This document shows positions 27,425 through 36,790 of a stretch of DNA of 64,000 nucleotides, in pieces. The stretch lies in contig CAVTOY010000007.1 of NCBI GenBank assembly GCA_963736445.1, forward strand, positions 1 through 64,000, read 5' to 3'. The position numbers were made by a program, and so were the translations under genes. The number at the start of each line of letters is the position of its first letter. The first letter of the stretch is position 1. The DNA comes from Thiosocius sp963736445. Lineage in GTDB: Bacteria > Pseudomonadota > Gammaproteobacteria > Chromatiales > Chromatiaceae. The notes under the pieces are model-generated. The model was not told the origin of the DNA and searched no databases. It was given only the letters and a program-made list of their open reading frames with translations.

Positions 27425-27644
27425 TCGTTGCGGCGTTCGGGTCCCTGACCACCTGAACCATTGATCCAGCATTCCTCGCTGATCTGTTGCTATCAGCAGA
27501 GCATATCGTTCGCTCCATGCAGGTCGGATGAGGTAGCTGCAGTTTACCGACCCGCGGTGTGTCACCGAAAACACACTGCGCCGTGGCATGGCGCCCTGGT
27601 GACATATACTTAGACCGACACGCCGCTGATCCTTGGGGGCCGGC

Positions 27645-27845
27645 ATGCAACGTTCGATACTGACCAGGCGACGGCTGGTGGGGATTTTTTTACTGGGTCT
27701 AGTGCTGCTGTTCTCACCGGCGTTGACCCTGTTTGACCGTGCTGAGGAGTGGGCCGGCATCCCGATCAGCTATCTCTATCTATTTGGCGTATGGCTGTTG
27801 CTCGTGACCTTGGCGGCGATCACTGTCGAGAACGAGGACCGCTAA
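27645..27845 (+). CDS. Small two-helix membrane protein upstream of the sensor kinase
   Basis: A 66-residue protein with two membrane helices (RLVGIFLLGLVLLFSPALTLF and ISYLYLFGVWLLLVTLAAI), ending in an acidic tail. The start at ATG 27645 follows a G-rich site. It ends 15 bp before the SLC5-kinase gene. Small membrane proteins of this size commonly accompany SLC5-type symporters and sensor kinases, so it is probably a subunit or chaperone of the sensor. Confidence 0.75.
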   Translation: MQRSILTRRRLVGIFLLGLVLLFSPALTLFDRAEEWAGIPISYLYLFGVWLLLVTLAAITVENEDR

Positions 27846-27860
27846 CGGCTTGGGCCAAGC

Positions 27861-30632
27861 ATGTTGGGGCCCAATCTCATCATCGTCTATGCGCTGCTGT
27901 ATCTCAGCCTCTTGTTCGGCATCGCCTATTGGGCGGACCGCAGGGCGGATCTCGGTCGCTCGGTCATCAGCCGTCCCACGGTATATGCACTGTCATTGGC
28001 CGTATATTGCACCGCCTGGACCTATTACGGCAGCGTCGGCAGGGCCGCCGACGGCGGCGTAGGTTTCCTTCCAATCTATCTTGGTCCGACCCTGGTCGCT
28101 CTACTGTGGGGCACGCTATTGTTGAAGATGGTCCGGGTCAGCAAAACCCAGCGGATCACCTCCATCGCCGATTTCATTGCCTCGCGCTATGGCAAGAGCC
28201 GATTGCTTGGTGGAATCGTGGCCATCATCGCAGTGCTCGGCGTGGTCCCCTACATCGCCCTGCAACTGAAGGCCATTTCCCACAGTTTCACAATATTGCA
28301 GGGCTATCCGGATGTCGCCACCTCTACTGTGAATCAAACCGTTCCGATATTGCAGGATACGGCACTCTATACCGCCCTGGTGCTGGCAGCCTTCACCATC
28401 CTGTTCGGTGCCCGTCACCTGGACGCCAGTGAGCGCCATGAAGGTATGGTGGCTGCTATCGCGTTCGAGTCTATCGTCAAGCTGGTGGCGTTTCTGGCGG
28501 TCGGCATATTTGTCACTTTCTCCCTGTATGACGGCTTTTCGGATCTGTTTGACCAGGCCGAGCGCGCAGCTGTGCTCAATCCGATGATCGCGTCCGAGAC
28601 ACACGGATACGCGGACTGGTTTTCGCTGACCGTGCTGGCTGCACTGGCTGTAATGTTGCTGCCGCGCCAGTTTCAGGTCGCGGTTGTCGAGAACAGTGCC
28701 GAACACCATCTGCGGCGCGCCATCTGGATATTCCCGCTCTACCTACTGCTGATCAACATCTTCGTGATACCCATCGCATTGGCCGGCCAGCTGACGTTCG
28801 CCGATACCAGCGTCGACGCAGATACCTTTGTATTGACGCTGCCGATGTTTCATCAGCAGGGCGGTCTCTCGCTGCTGGCCTTCATTGGCGGATTGTCGGC
28901 GGCCACCGGGATGGTGATCGTCGAGACAATCGCGTTGTCCACCATGGTCTGCAACGATCTGGTAATGCCAGGCCTATTACGTCGCTGGAGGAATATGCCG
29001 CCGCATGCAGACCTCAGCCATCTGCTGTTGCGGATCCGGCGTGGGGCGATCGTCGTCATCCTACTGCTGGGTTATATCTATTTCCGTTTCGCCGGCGAGG
29101 CCTATGCTCTGGTCAGTATCGGTCTGATCAGCTTTGCCGCAGTCGCGCAATTTGCGCCCGCCATGATCATCGGGCTCTACTGGCGTGGCGGTACCCACAA
29201 CGGTGCGCTGGCAGGGCTGCTGGCCGGTTTTGGTGTCTGGCTCTATACCCTGGTACTACCGTCGTTCGCAAAGTCTGGCTGGCTGCCACTCAGCTTTCTC
29301 GAGCAAGGCCCCATCGGTATCGAGCTACTGCGCCCTCAGGAACTCTTCGGGCTCAGCGGCATGAACGAAATCACGCATTGCCTATTTTGGAGCATGCTTT
29401 TCAATATCGGCGCCTATCTGATTTTCTCCTTACGGCGTGAGCCGAATGTCAGCGAGGCCACGCAGGCGACCCTGTTCGTCGATGCGCTAAAACACGATCG
29501 GCCGGCCGGCTTCGCACTCTGGCGCGGCACGGCCGAGGTACACGAACTGTTGGGCCTAGCCGAACGTTTTCTCGGTGCCGAGCAGGCGCGTCAGGCATTC
29601 GTCCAGTTCGCCGCGCGACGTGAACTGCCGAATATCGATGATCTGCCCGCGGATGCCGAAACCGTCCATTTCGCCGAGACACTGTTGGCCGGTGCAATTG
29701 GCAGCGCCTCTGCCCGTGTGATGGTCTCCTCGGTTACAGCGGAGGAGGCATTGGGATTGGACGAGGTACTGAACATACTCGACGAGGCCTCCCAGATCCG
29801 TGCCTACAGCAATCAGCTCGAAAGAAAATCGCTCGAACTCGAGGCCGCGACGCGCGAGCTTCAAGCAGCCAATGAGCAGCTCCAGGAGATCGACCGGATC
29901 AAGGACGATTTCATGTCATCGGTGACGCATGAACTTCGCACACCCCTCGCGTCAATTCGAGCGTTCTCCGAGATTCTGTTCGACGACCCGGAAATAGGGC
30001 AGGAGCAACGCCGGCACTTTCTCGGCATCATCGTGGGCGAGACCGAGCGTCTGTCACGCTTAGTGAATCAGGTGCTCGACCTGGCCAAAATAGAGTCGCG
30101 GCATGCCGACTGGCAGTCGGAGGCCGTGGAACTCGGAGCCCTGATCATGGAGGCGACCGAACTGACGGCGCAATTGTTCAGCGAGCGTGGCGCCCGGGTA
30201 ACAAAAAATCTGCCCCGCCAAGAATGCATCGTTACGGCCGACCGCGACCGGCTGATGCAGGTATTGATCAACTTGCTGTCGAATGCGGTCAAGTTCGCAC
30301 CGCAGAACGCCGGGATCGTGGAGGTGCGGCTGTATACCGCTGGTCGGTCTTTCCGCGTCAGTGTGACCGACAATGGACCAGGGATTGCGGAGGACGACAA
30401 GGCCCATATCTTTGACAAATTCCGTCAAGCCAGCAGCGGCGACGCGAAGCCAATCGGTACCGGGTTGGGGCTGCCGATCAGCCAACGCATCCTTGAGCAC
30501 TTGGGCGGGCGCATCTGGGTGGAAAGCCCGGCTCAGAATGGTGCTATTTTTACCTTTGAACTGCCGATGCAGCACGTGACCGGACCCGATATCGGGGAAG
30601 ACTATGGCCAAGAAGATCCTGATAGTGGATGA
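27861..30632 (+). CDS. SLC5-STAC hybrid sensor histidine kinase (CbrA/CrbS-like)
   Basis: A 923-residue protein. Residues 1-520 form a sodium:solute-symporter domain with about 13 helices (YCTAWTYYGSVGRAADGG is typical of this sensor class). A STAC linker follows near 545-600 (FALWRGTAEVHELLGLAERFLG), then a coiled coil (ERKSLELEAATRELQAANEQLQEID). The kinase core has the phospho-acceptor H690 (SSVTHELRTPLASI), N box LINLLSNAVKFAP and ATP boxes DNGPGI and GTGLGLPI. I see no clear PAS domain. It probably senses or imports a small organic acid or amino acid and phosphorylates the response regulator encoded next, whose gene overlaps it by 29 bp. Confidence 0.9.
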   Translation: MLGPNLIIVYALLYLSLLFGIAYWADRRADLGRSVISRPTVYALSLAVYCTAWTYYGSVGRAADGGVGFLPIYLGPTLVALLWGTLLLKMVRVSKTQRITSIADFIASRYGKSRLLGGIVAIIAVLGVVPYIALQLKAISHSFTILQGYPDVATSTVNQTVPILQDTALYTALVLAAFTILFGARHLDASERHEGMVAAIAFESIVKLVAFLAVGIFVTFSLYDGFSDLFDQAERAAVLNPMIASETHGYADWFSLTVLAALAVMLLPRQFQVAVVENSAEHHLRRAIWIFPLYLLLINIFVIPIALAGQLTFADTSVDADTFVLTLPMFHQQGGLSLLAFIGGLSAATGMVIVETIALSTMVCNDLVMPGLLRRWRNMPPHADLSHLLLRIRRGAIVVILLLGYIYFRFAGEAYALVSIGLISFAAVAQFAPAMIIGLYWRGGTHNGALAGLLAGFGVWLYTLVLPSFAKSGWLPLSFLEQGPIGIELLRPQELFGLSGMNEITHCLFWSMLFNIGAYLIFSLRREPNVSEATQATLFVDALKHDRPAGFALWRGTAEVHELLGLAERFLGAEQARQAFVQFAARRELPNIDDLPADAETVHFAETLLAGAIGSASARVMVSSVTAEEALGLDEVLNILDEASQIRAYSNQLERKSLELEAATRELQAANEQLQEIDRIKDDFMSSVTHELRTPLASIRAFSEILFDDPEIGQEQRRHFLGIIVGETERLSRLVNQVLDLAKIESRHADWQSEAVELGALIMEATELTAQLFSERGARVTKNLPRQECIVTADRDRLMQVLINLLSNAVKFAPQNAGIVEVRLYTAGRSFRVSVTDNGPGIAEDDKAHIFDKFRQASSGDAKPIGTGLGLPISQRILEHLGGRIWVESPAQNGAIFTFELPMQHVTGPDIGEDYGQEDPDSG

Positions 30633-30987
30633 CGAGCCTAACATTTTGCTGTCGTTGGAATTTCTAATGCGGCGTGAAGGTCACGCCGTGATCACGGCCA
30701 GCGACGGCCAGCAGGCGCTGGATAAGCTGAGTGAGGATCGGCCCGATCTGATGATCCTCGACGTCATGATGCCGCGCAAGAATGGTTTCGAGGTCTGTGG
30801 TGAGGTCCGTGCAGACCCAACCTTTGCGTCCATGCCGATCCTGATGTTATCCGCCAAGGGCCGGGAAGCAGAGATGAAGAAGGGTCTGTCACTGGGCGCA
30901 AACGCATACATCACAAAACCCTTTTCAACCCACGATCTGGTCGAGAAGGTCAATGAACTTCTGATGTTATTTGCGACTCGAGGGTAG
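30604..30987 (+). CDS. Single-domain response regulator
   Basis: A 127-residue CheY-like receiver with acidic pocket DDE (residues 9-11), phospho-acceptor D53 (LMILDVMMP), the conserved S/T region (LMLSAKG) and lysine in ITKPF. There is no output domain, so signalling goes on by protein contact. It overlaps the end of the kinase gene, showing tight coupling, and the CBS-DUF294 gene follows after 5 bp. Confidence 0.9.
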   Translation: MAKKILIVDDEPNILLSLEFLMRREGHAVITASDGQQALDKLSEDRPDLMILDVMMPRKNGFEVCGEVRADPTFASMPILMLSAKGREAEMKKGLSLGANAYITKPFSTHDLVEKVNELLMLFATRG

Positions 30988-30992
30988 TACCG

Positions 30993-32486
30993 ATGATGCC
31001 CACCGCTCGCAATCACAGTGCATCCCAATCGTCCAAACTGTCGACCTTCCCGTCGATCGGTTCCGGTACCGGCCTGGGTGATCGGTCGCTACGCCATCTG
31101 GTACGTGACGAGCCACTGATCGTTAAGCCAGATTCTACGCTGCGCGATACGCTATTTGCCCTGAATCAAGTTGGTGTCCAAGCGGGTATCGTTGCCGAGC
31201 AATTGGATGCCCCGCTAGGCATCGTGACGCTGCATGACCTGGTCGAAGCGATTACGTTGAAGAAGGCAGATCTGACGGATCCGACCTTTGCCTTCATGAC
31301 CGCGGCACCGGTCAGCTTGCCGGCCGATGCCCCGGCCCACCGCGCTAGGGTAACCATGACGCGGGCGCGCCTGAGCCATCTGGTACTGGTAGAGCCAAAT
31401 GGACGCCTCTGCGGTCTGCTTGCGCCGTCGAATCTGCCCGGCTTTCGCGAGGGAGGAGCCGCAGAGCTGGTCGAGCGCATCAATCGGGCCGACAATGTGG
31501 ACAGTATGGCTCGGGCGGCGGCCGCGGTGCGCGAGCGTGGCCACGAACTGTTTATCAGCGGTATGGGCGTTGAGGCGTTGTGTCAGTGGATTTCAGGTCT
31601 AAACGACCTGATAAATATCCGCGTGATTGAAGTGGTCGCCGATGAATTCGATCTTCCGCCGGTGTCCTGGTGCTGGATGGTGTTTGGGTCGGAGGGGCGC
31701 CTGGAACAGGCCTTTGCGACGGATCAGGACAACGGTCTGATATTCCAGCCGGACAACGAATCGGATACTCATGACATCCGCAGATCGCTGGTGCCTTTCG
31801 CAAATGCGGTCAACCAGGCGCTGGATAGCTGTGGGTTCGTGCTTTGTCCCGGTCATATCATGGCAGGCAATCCAACCTGGTGCCTGTCCGCCAGCGAATG
31901 GCGCGGGCGCTTTGGGGCGTGGATGGGACAGCCCGAGCCCGAAGCGGTGCTGCATTCGACGGTATTCTTTGATTACCGCCCGTTGTATGGACAGGACGAG
32001 CTGGTCGACGATTTGCAGCAGTGGCTCAAACCGCTGCCTGCCGAGCACCCGCGATTTCTACGCCTAATGACAGAACAGGCATTGGGTTGCTCGCCGTCGC
32101 TTGGTTGGTTCGGCAACTTCGCCTACGATGGCGGCAATCGCTACCCGCACACCGTCGACCTGAAGACCCACGGTGCGCGACCGTTTGTCGATGCCGCCCG
32201 AATCTGGGCCTTGAAAAATGGCACCTGGAGTACCAATACGGTCGAACGGCTGCGTGCGACCGGGCCACTGACTGGGCGTACCCCGACCGCTACAGCGGCC
32301 TCAGTGGAGGCATTCGATTTCGTACAGCGCCTGCGGATTCAACGTCAGCTGGCCGGTGGCGAGTACGATGAGATCAATCGCGTGGATCCGACGAGTCTGA
32401 CGGCGCCACAACGCATGATGCTGAAAGAGGCTTTCAAACAAGCGAAGCTGCTGCAACTACGCCTGCAGCAGGAGTTTCTGACCTGA
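30993..32486 (+). CDS. CBS-domain / DUF294 putative nucleotidyltransferase
   Basis: A 497-residue protein. Two CBS motifs span about residues 30-150 (LIVKPDSTLRDTLFALNQVG; ARLSHLVLVEPNGRLCGLL). A nucleotidyltransferase-like domain follows with GSEGRLEQ (232-239) and DQDN, the pattern seen in GlnD-like and DUF294 proteins, then a helical DUF294 C-terminal domain. Such proteins cluster with acetate/SLC5 sensor systems and are thought to be adenine-nucleotide-responsive regulators. It is the last gene of the operon; an IS91 relic begins about 190 bp downstream, which may have replaced further members. Confidence 0.85.
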   Translation: MMPTARNHSASQSSKLSTFPSIGSGTGLGDRSLRHLVRDEPLIVKPDSTLRDTLFALNQVGVQAGIVAEQLDAPLGIVTLHDLVEAITLKKADLTDPTFAFMTAAPVSLPADAPAHRARVTMTRARLSHLVLVEPNGRLCGLLAPSNLPGFREGGAAELVERINRADNVDSMARAAAAVRERGHELFISGMGVEALCQWISGLNDLINIRVIEVVADEFDLPPVSWCWMVFGSEGRLEQAFATDQDNGLIFQPDNESDTHDIRRSLVPFANAVNQALDSCGFVLCPGHIMAGNPTWCLSASEWRGRFGAWMGQPEPEAVLHSTVFFDYRPLYGQDELVDDLQQWLKPLPAEHPRFLRLMTEQALGCSPSLGWFGNFAYDGGNRYPHTVDLKTHGARPFVDAARIWALKNGTWSTNTVERLRATGPLTGRTPTATAASVEAFDFVQRLRIQRQLAGGEYDEINRVDPTSLTAPQRMMLKEAFKQAKLLQLRLQQEFLT

Positions 32487-32674
32487 CAACTTGGCAAGTC
32501 TTTCACAGCGCGATCGATCCCTCGACAAAGACGACGGCATTGATGGAACGAGCGATGTGTTGAATACGTCGCTTGCGGATGTGCGTGATATGGCGCTCGC
32601 GGATTCAGGCCGCCGTGTTATTTGATTCACGGCCGCGGTCTTCGACTTCGATATGAGCAATCAGCAGGACTTAC

Positions 32675-33720
32675 CGCACAAATGAGTTGCCAGGAGCACA
32701 AGGTTTTTGCCCCAGTTGTGGTGCCCGCCGCATGGCCGAGAGCGCCGCATTGCTGGTTGATGAAGTATTTCCCGAGCGGCCAGTGCGCCAGTGAGTATTG
32801 AGCGTTCCGTATCCGTTGCGTTCGTTCCGTATCCGTTGCGTTTTCTTTTCGCGAGCCGCCCGGCGATCATGGGCGGGGTGCTGGGCATCGTCTACCGTTG
32901 CATCGCCACGCACCTGATCAAGAAGGCCGGCTTTACCCGTAAGACAGCCCAGACCGGCGCGGTCACACTGATCCAGCGCTTCGGCAGCGCGCTGAATCTG
33001 AATTTCTACTTCCACATGTTTTCCTCGACGGAGTGTACGTTGAGCGTCCCGACGGGTCGCTGCGCTTCCGCTGGGTGAAGGCACCGAGCGGTACCGAACT
33101 GACCCGATCAACTCAAACGCTAGCGCGGGATATAGGCCGATACCTGGAGCGGCAGGGGTTGCTGGAACGGGATGCGGAGAACAGTTACCTGACTGGTGAC
33201 GGCCTCGAGGCCGGGCCGATGGAGCAGCTCCTGGGTTCGTCGATCACCTACCGTATCGCCATTGGGCCGTAACAGGGTCGCAAGGTGTTCACCCTGCAGA
33301 CGCTGCCGACGTGTGATGAGCCCTTCGATGACGGGGTTGGTAAGGTCGCCGGATTCTCCCTGCACGCCGGCGTGGCGGCGCGAGCGGATCAATGCCAGAA
33401 GCTCGAGCGGCTGTGTCGCAACATCAGCCGGCCGGCCATCTCGGGAAAGCGCCTGTCGCTCACGCCGGACGGCAACGTCCGTTACGATGTGAAGGGATTC
33501 ACAGGTGTCGCGCGCGTATGGATGCGCAGGAGCGACCCAGCTGAAGACGCCGTACCGAGACGGCACGACGCACGTCATCTTCGAGCCACTGGATTTCATC
33601 GCCCGCCTGGCGGCCCTGGTGCCGAAACCGCGAGTCAACCTGACTCGTCGGGGTGTTTGCGCCAAACAGCAAGTACCGCGAGCCCGTAGCTGGGGCGGTC
33701 GCGGAACGTCCGCTTCGAAG
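32675..33720 (+). pseudogene. IS91-family transposase relic (N-terminal and central parts)
   Basis: In order: the zinc-finger segment GFCPSCGARRMAESAALLVDE, PYPLRFLFASRPAIMG, FHMLFLDGVY-like and VYVERPDGSLRF segments, LERQGLLERDAENSYLTGDGLEAG, and PYRDGTTHVIFEPLDFIARLAAL. These are spread over several frames with at least one stop (33270) and a 20-bp tandem duplication at 32803-32842 that shifts the frame. The catalytic tyrosine region is lost or degraded. Parts are closely repeated at 46130-46736. Confidence 0.85.
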
Positions 33721-33762
33721 TTTGCGGGGTGTCGCCAGAGCCTGGATGCTTTCGACCGCAAT

Positions 33763-33838
33763 GTGTTGGTAGCGGACTAATGCCTGAGTAATTCGCCCAG
33801 GCTCTCACGGAAGGAGGCTTCTTCGTCTCTTCCCGGGC
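33763..33838 (+). repeat. Family B repeat, copy 8
   Basis: GTGTTGGTAGCGGACTAATG, GCCTGAG-taattcg-CCCAGGC hairpin, CTTCTTCGTCTCTTCCCGGG. Confidence 0.8.
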
Positions 33839-33943
33839 AAGAAGAGGCATTCCCGACTCAGTGTGATTGACTGTCAGCATGCTGCAAGCCCACGTCATGG
33901 CGAATGGGTGCAACCAACCACAAGCGGCCATGCGTCGTGCAAG

Positions 33944-33966
33944 AAAAATCCCGCCGAAGCGGGATT
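33944..33966 (-). terminator. Terminator of the PEP-CTERM gene
   Basis: On the minus strand ATCCCGC-ttcg-GCGGGAT is followed by TTTTT, 10 bp after the stop codon. Confidence 0.8.
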
Positions 33967-33975
33967 GTTTGGTGC

Positions 33976-34650
33976 TCAGACTGCTTGCCTTCGTTTGCCT
34001 AGATATCCCAACACGCCGAGCGCAGAGGCGAAGAGCCATACAGCTGCGGGTAGAGGAACAACCGTTAGTTCTCCAGTGAGAACGATACCCTTGCCGTCAA
34101 GCGCGATCCTATTCTCAATATCGAACGTACCGGTGCTGCCGGTTGCCCCCCAGCCGGACAGCCTAAAGAAACCATTCATCACATCATCGAACGCAGTCAG
34201 GTCAATGGTGGCAGTCGCCGTGCTGTCATCGGCAACACTGGTATCTGCGAAGATTTCACCTTGCGAAGCGCCACCGGCGAAGAAATCGACGGCGATAGAT
34301 GTCGGGCCTGTGGGCGAGCGATCATAGCCAAAGCTGAGGGACGTGAGGTCGTAACCAATCGTAGAGTTAAACCCCCAAAATATCGCATCGTTGGCTAACA
34401 GAGCGGCACCTTTGTTGCCACCAATTGTCCAGTTGTTAGAGTTGAAAGTGCCGCCAGCGGCCTGGGTGAGCCCAGTGCTCCGCGCAAGATTAAATCCGGT
34501 AACTCCGGGGCCTTCGACATCAGCAGGGACACTTGTGCCGTTGGCGGAGGTGAAGGCGACGACGGTCGCAGCCTGTACTGGCATCGCGATCAATAAACCG
34601 ATCAGCGAAATGCCAGCCACTGACGGGAGATTTGAAACAGCTTTGAGCAT
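33976..34650 (-). CDS. PEP-CTERM (VPLPAA-type) exported protein
   Basis: A 224-residue protein with a signal peptide (GISLIGLLIAMPVQA), a serine/threonine/glycine-rich beta domain and a C-terminal sorting signal VPLPAAVWLFASALGVLGYLG followed by KRR. VPLPAA is a common sub-type of PEP-CTERM recognised by a cognate exosortase, which is not in this window. It would be processed and secreted or linked to exopolysaccharide. It has its own terminator. Confidence 0.85.
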   Translation of the reverse strand: MLKAVSNLPSVAGISLIGLLIAMPVQAATVVAFTSANGTSVPADVEGPGVTGFNLARSTGLTQAAGGTFNSNNWTIGGNKGAALLANDAIFWGFNSTIGYDLTSLSFGYDRSPTGPTSIAVDFFAGGASQGEIFADTSVADDSTATATIDLTAFDDVMNGFFRLSGWGATGSTGTFDIENRIALDGKGIVLTGELTVVPLPAAVWLFASALGVLGYLGKRRQAV

Positions 34651-34849
34651 CGTTACACATTCCTTATGGTGAAGACCGGAGTCTGGTACGCATGAATTAG
34701 GCCAGGATCCTCATTCCTCACATTTTCAATTAGTTGCAGTAGACGCGGTCAACAGTAGAACTCGCTTCTGTAAAGAATTCTGACACTCCGGGGCCGCGCC
34801 CGGGAATGGCCGCAGTGTAAACGGACATCCCCACCCTCAACGGACTCTC

Positions 34850-35109
34850 GCGTCCACACCCGTCGCTCCCGACGCTGCCCCGGAGCGCCACGCCCCGGGC
34901 CATCGATGACCCCACTCATAGGCACCACCCGAACGCCCGGGAGTGGGCCAGAGGCGGCGACTCTGGGGCAGCGGGTGCGTCTCCGGGGAGGATGTGCAGT
35001 GAGATCCGCGGGAGGGGAGGCCGGGTGACCCACCGAGGGACTCTGGGTACCCACCAGGGGATTACAGTCCCTTGGTCTCAGCGTCATAAGCTATTGAAAA
35101 CTATGGAAG
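34850..35109 (+). repeat. Family A repeat, copy 9 (3' two thirds), joined to the tRNA fragment
   Basis: GCCCCGGAGCGCCACGCCCC, CATCGATGACCCCACTCATAGG, CGGGAGTGGGCCAGAGGCGGCGAC, ACCAGGGGATTACAGTCCCTTGG, then AGCGTCATAAGCTATTGAAAA leading into the tRNA fragment. It is nearly identical to 56128-56364. Confidence 0.85.
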
Positions 35110-35154
35110 TGGTGGGCCCTGGAGGACTCGAACCTCCAACCAAGGGATTATGAG
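35110..35154 (-). repeat. 3' fragment of tRNA-Ile2: candidate attachment site of an island
   Basis: 45 bases identical to the 3' part of the tRNA gene at 56365-56440 (from the anticodon loop, CTCATAATCC, to CCA), in direct orientation. The 5' half is absent, so it cannot fold as a tRNA. A displaced 3' tRNA end is the usual scar of tyrosine-integrase insertion. The following 35155-35782 stretch has no gene I can support. Confidence 0.85.
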
Positions 35155-35782
35155 GACCACGAACACCGAACCTATGGCTTCGAAAGCCGAAGAAGGGTAA
35201 GGGGTTTTCCTGTGGCCTATCAGGCTGACCGAACCGACCGAGCCTATCCCGAACTCCTGGTGCTCGGTATTGGCGCGCTCAGGGGCTGAAAGTCGATCCC
35301 GATCATCGAGTTGGGTGGACCGAACGTCCGAACAGGGACCGAACTTGGGTTGACGACGGGGTCGTCGGGTGCGTCGGCAGCTCGGGGCAAATGTCAGCTC
35401 TCTGTGCGCGAAGCGGACATGACGTGTTGGCTTGGTCAGCGGGATGATGGCTGAGAGCTTGATTTGGATGTTTCGACAGGAGCCGGCCAATTGCAGCCGG
35501 TCGCCAACCTTTGGGTGCAATCATCCGGACGACTGCGACTGCTGTACTTCGGAAGCTGCCGGAAGGCCAATTCACACTACTCGGCCGAAGCGGCTGCTGG
35601 AGACCCGATCCGGCTACGATCGCAATGGGTTGGTTGCCGGTCATAAGCCGGAAAAGCTGGCTCAGCGGCAGCTATCTGGTTTCCCGGACGGCAGCAACCA
35701 ACACACTGCGGGCATTCAACCCAGTTTTCAGCGAACGATAGCTTACTGTGTCGCAGGCTCTTCGGGAGTGCGAGGACGGCGT

Positions 35783-36790
35783 TCAATGGTCGGCATCGTC
35801 TTGATCGCTCATGCGGACTGAGTTGGCCAGCGCACCCTTGATCGGATCGATCCAGTCTGCGGCCGTCAGCACGATGCTCAAGATACCAAGGTGAAGGCTG
35901 TCAATTTTTTCCTTATCGTTGAAGTGTGGGCGTTTGACCTGTGCCTTGTAGGCTGCGACGAACTCGCCAAACGCCTTCTCGTGCACGTCGCTCAGATCCA
36001 CGAATAGATGCGGTGGCGGTATGGTTTGCATCGCACTCGCTGGACGCGAAAAGGTGAATAGGTAGGGGCCGCGCGTGAGATCCGTACTGCAGACGTCCCG
36101 GATGGCGTCCGGTGGCGAACGGCATATCTGTGCCAGCAGCTTCTGCGCCAGGGCGTAGTCGTAGTACTCGGCCGAGAACACCTTGGTGGGCGGGGCTGAT
36201 CCGTCGCTGACCAGCGGAATCAGCGAGGAAATCTTGGGAGATTTTACCGGGATGTACATCAGATTGATGTTCGCGATCGTTATCCGGTTCAACTCGACAA
36301 AACTCGTCGTCGCGAAGATCTCCGCCAGGAGCCGCTCGCCGCGCAGGGTCGGACTGGGCAGCAGCACGTAAGAGTAAAGGCCGTAGCGCGGTTTCTCGAC
36401 ACCGGATCGGTAAAGGTAGTCGTAGACGCTGGCCAGAATCTCCCGCGGTGCGAGATAGGTGGCGCCCGAGCCCAACTTTCGGATTCGAAAAGGAAGGATG
36501 CAGTCGACCATGTCGTTGGGTAGGGCGTCCCGATGGGCGTTGTATTCCCCGCCGCGGATTTCGCAATCCTTTGCCGTGATCTTGCGCATCCGCCGAGCCC
36601 GGACCGGGACAAGGTCGACAAAACCTTGGGGCTCTATCTCTTCAGCAGATAGAGCGGCTGGGCGGCCCACTGAAGGCTCCGGCTGTGGCGAAACAGATTG
36701 TTCCGGGGACGGCCGGGCGCATCCCGCCGTGGCCGCCACTAACGCGGCTGCAAGGGCGATGCCGTGCCGTGTTGCCGTACTACTCATCAT
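35783..36790 (-). CDS. Lipoprotein of unknown function coupled to a TIR gene
   Basis: A 335-residue protein with a signal sequence ending in a lipobox-like ATAGC (IALAAALVAATAGC), then a proline/glutamate/serine linker. The body has four cysteines in the mature part (DCEIRGG, VDCILPF, ICRSPPD, VCSTD), likely two disulphides, and no catalytic motif I recognise. Likely periplasmic and membrane-anchored. Its ATG overlaps the stop of the TIR-membrane protein gene by 4 bp, so the two are translationally coupled and probably form one system. Confidence 0.7.
   Translation of the reverse strand: MMSSTATRHGIALAAALVAATAGCARPSPEQSVSPQPEPSVGRPAALSAEEIEPQGFVDLVPVRARRMRKITAKDCEIRGGEYNAHRDALPNDMVDCILPFRIRKLGSGATYLAPREILASVYDYLYRSGVEKPRYGLYSYVLLPSPTLRGERLLAEIFATTSFVELNRITIANINLMYIPVKSPKISSLIPLVSDGSAPPTKVFSAEYYDYALAQKLLAQICRSPPDAIRDVCSTDLTRGPYLFTFSRPASAMQTIPPPHLFVDLSDVHEKAFGEFVAAYKAQVKRPHFNDKEKIDSLHLGILSIVLTAADWIDPIKGALANSVRMSDQDDADH

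Noticed and set aside
35110..35154. A second functional tRNA-Ile gene
   Set aside because: Only the 3' 45 bases are present; the D-arm and 5' acceptor strand are replaced by unrelated sequence.
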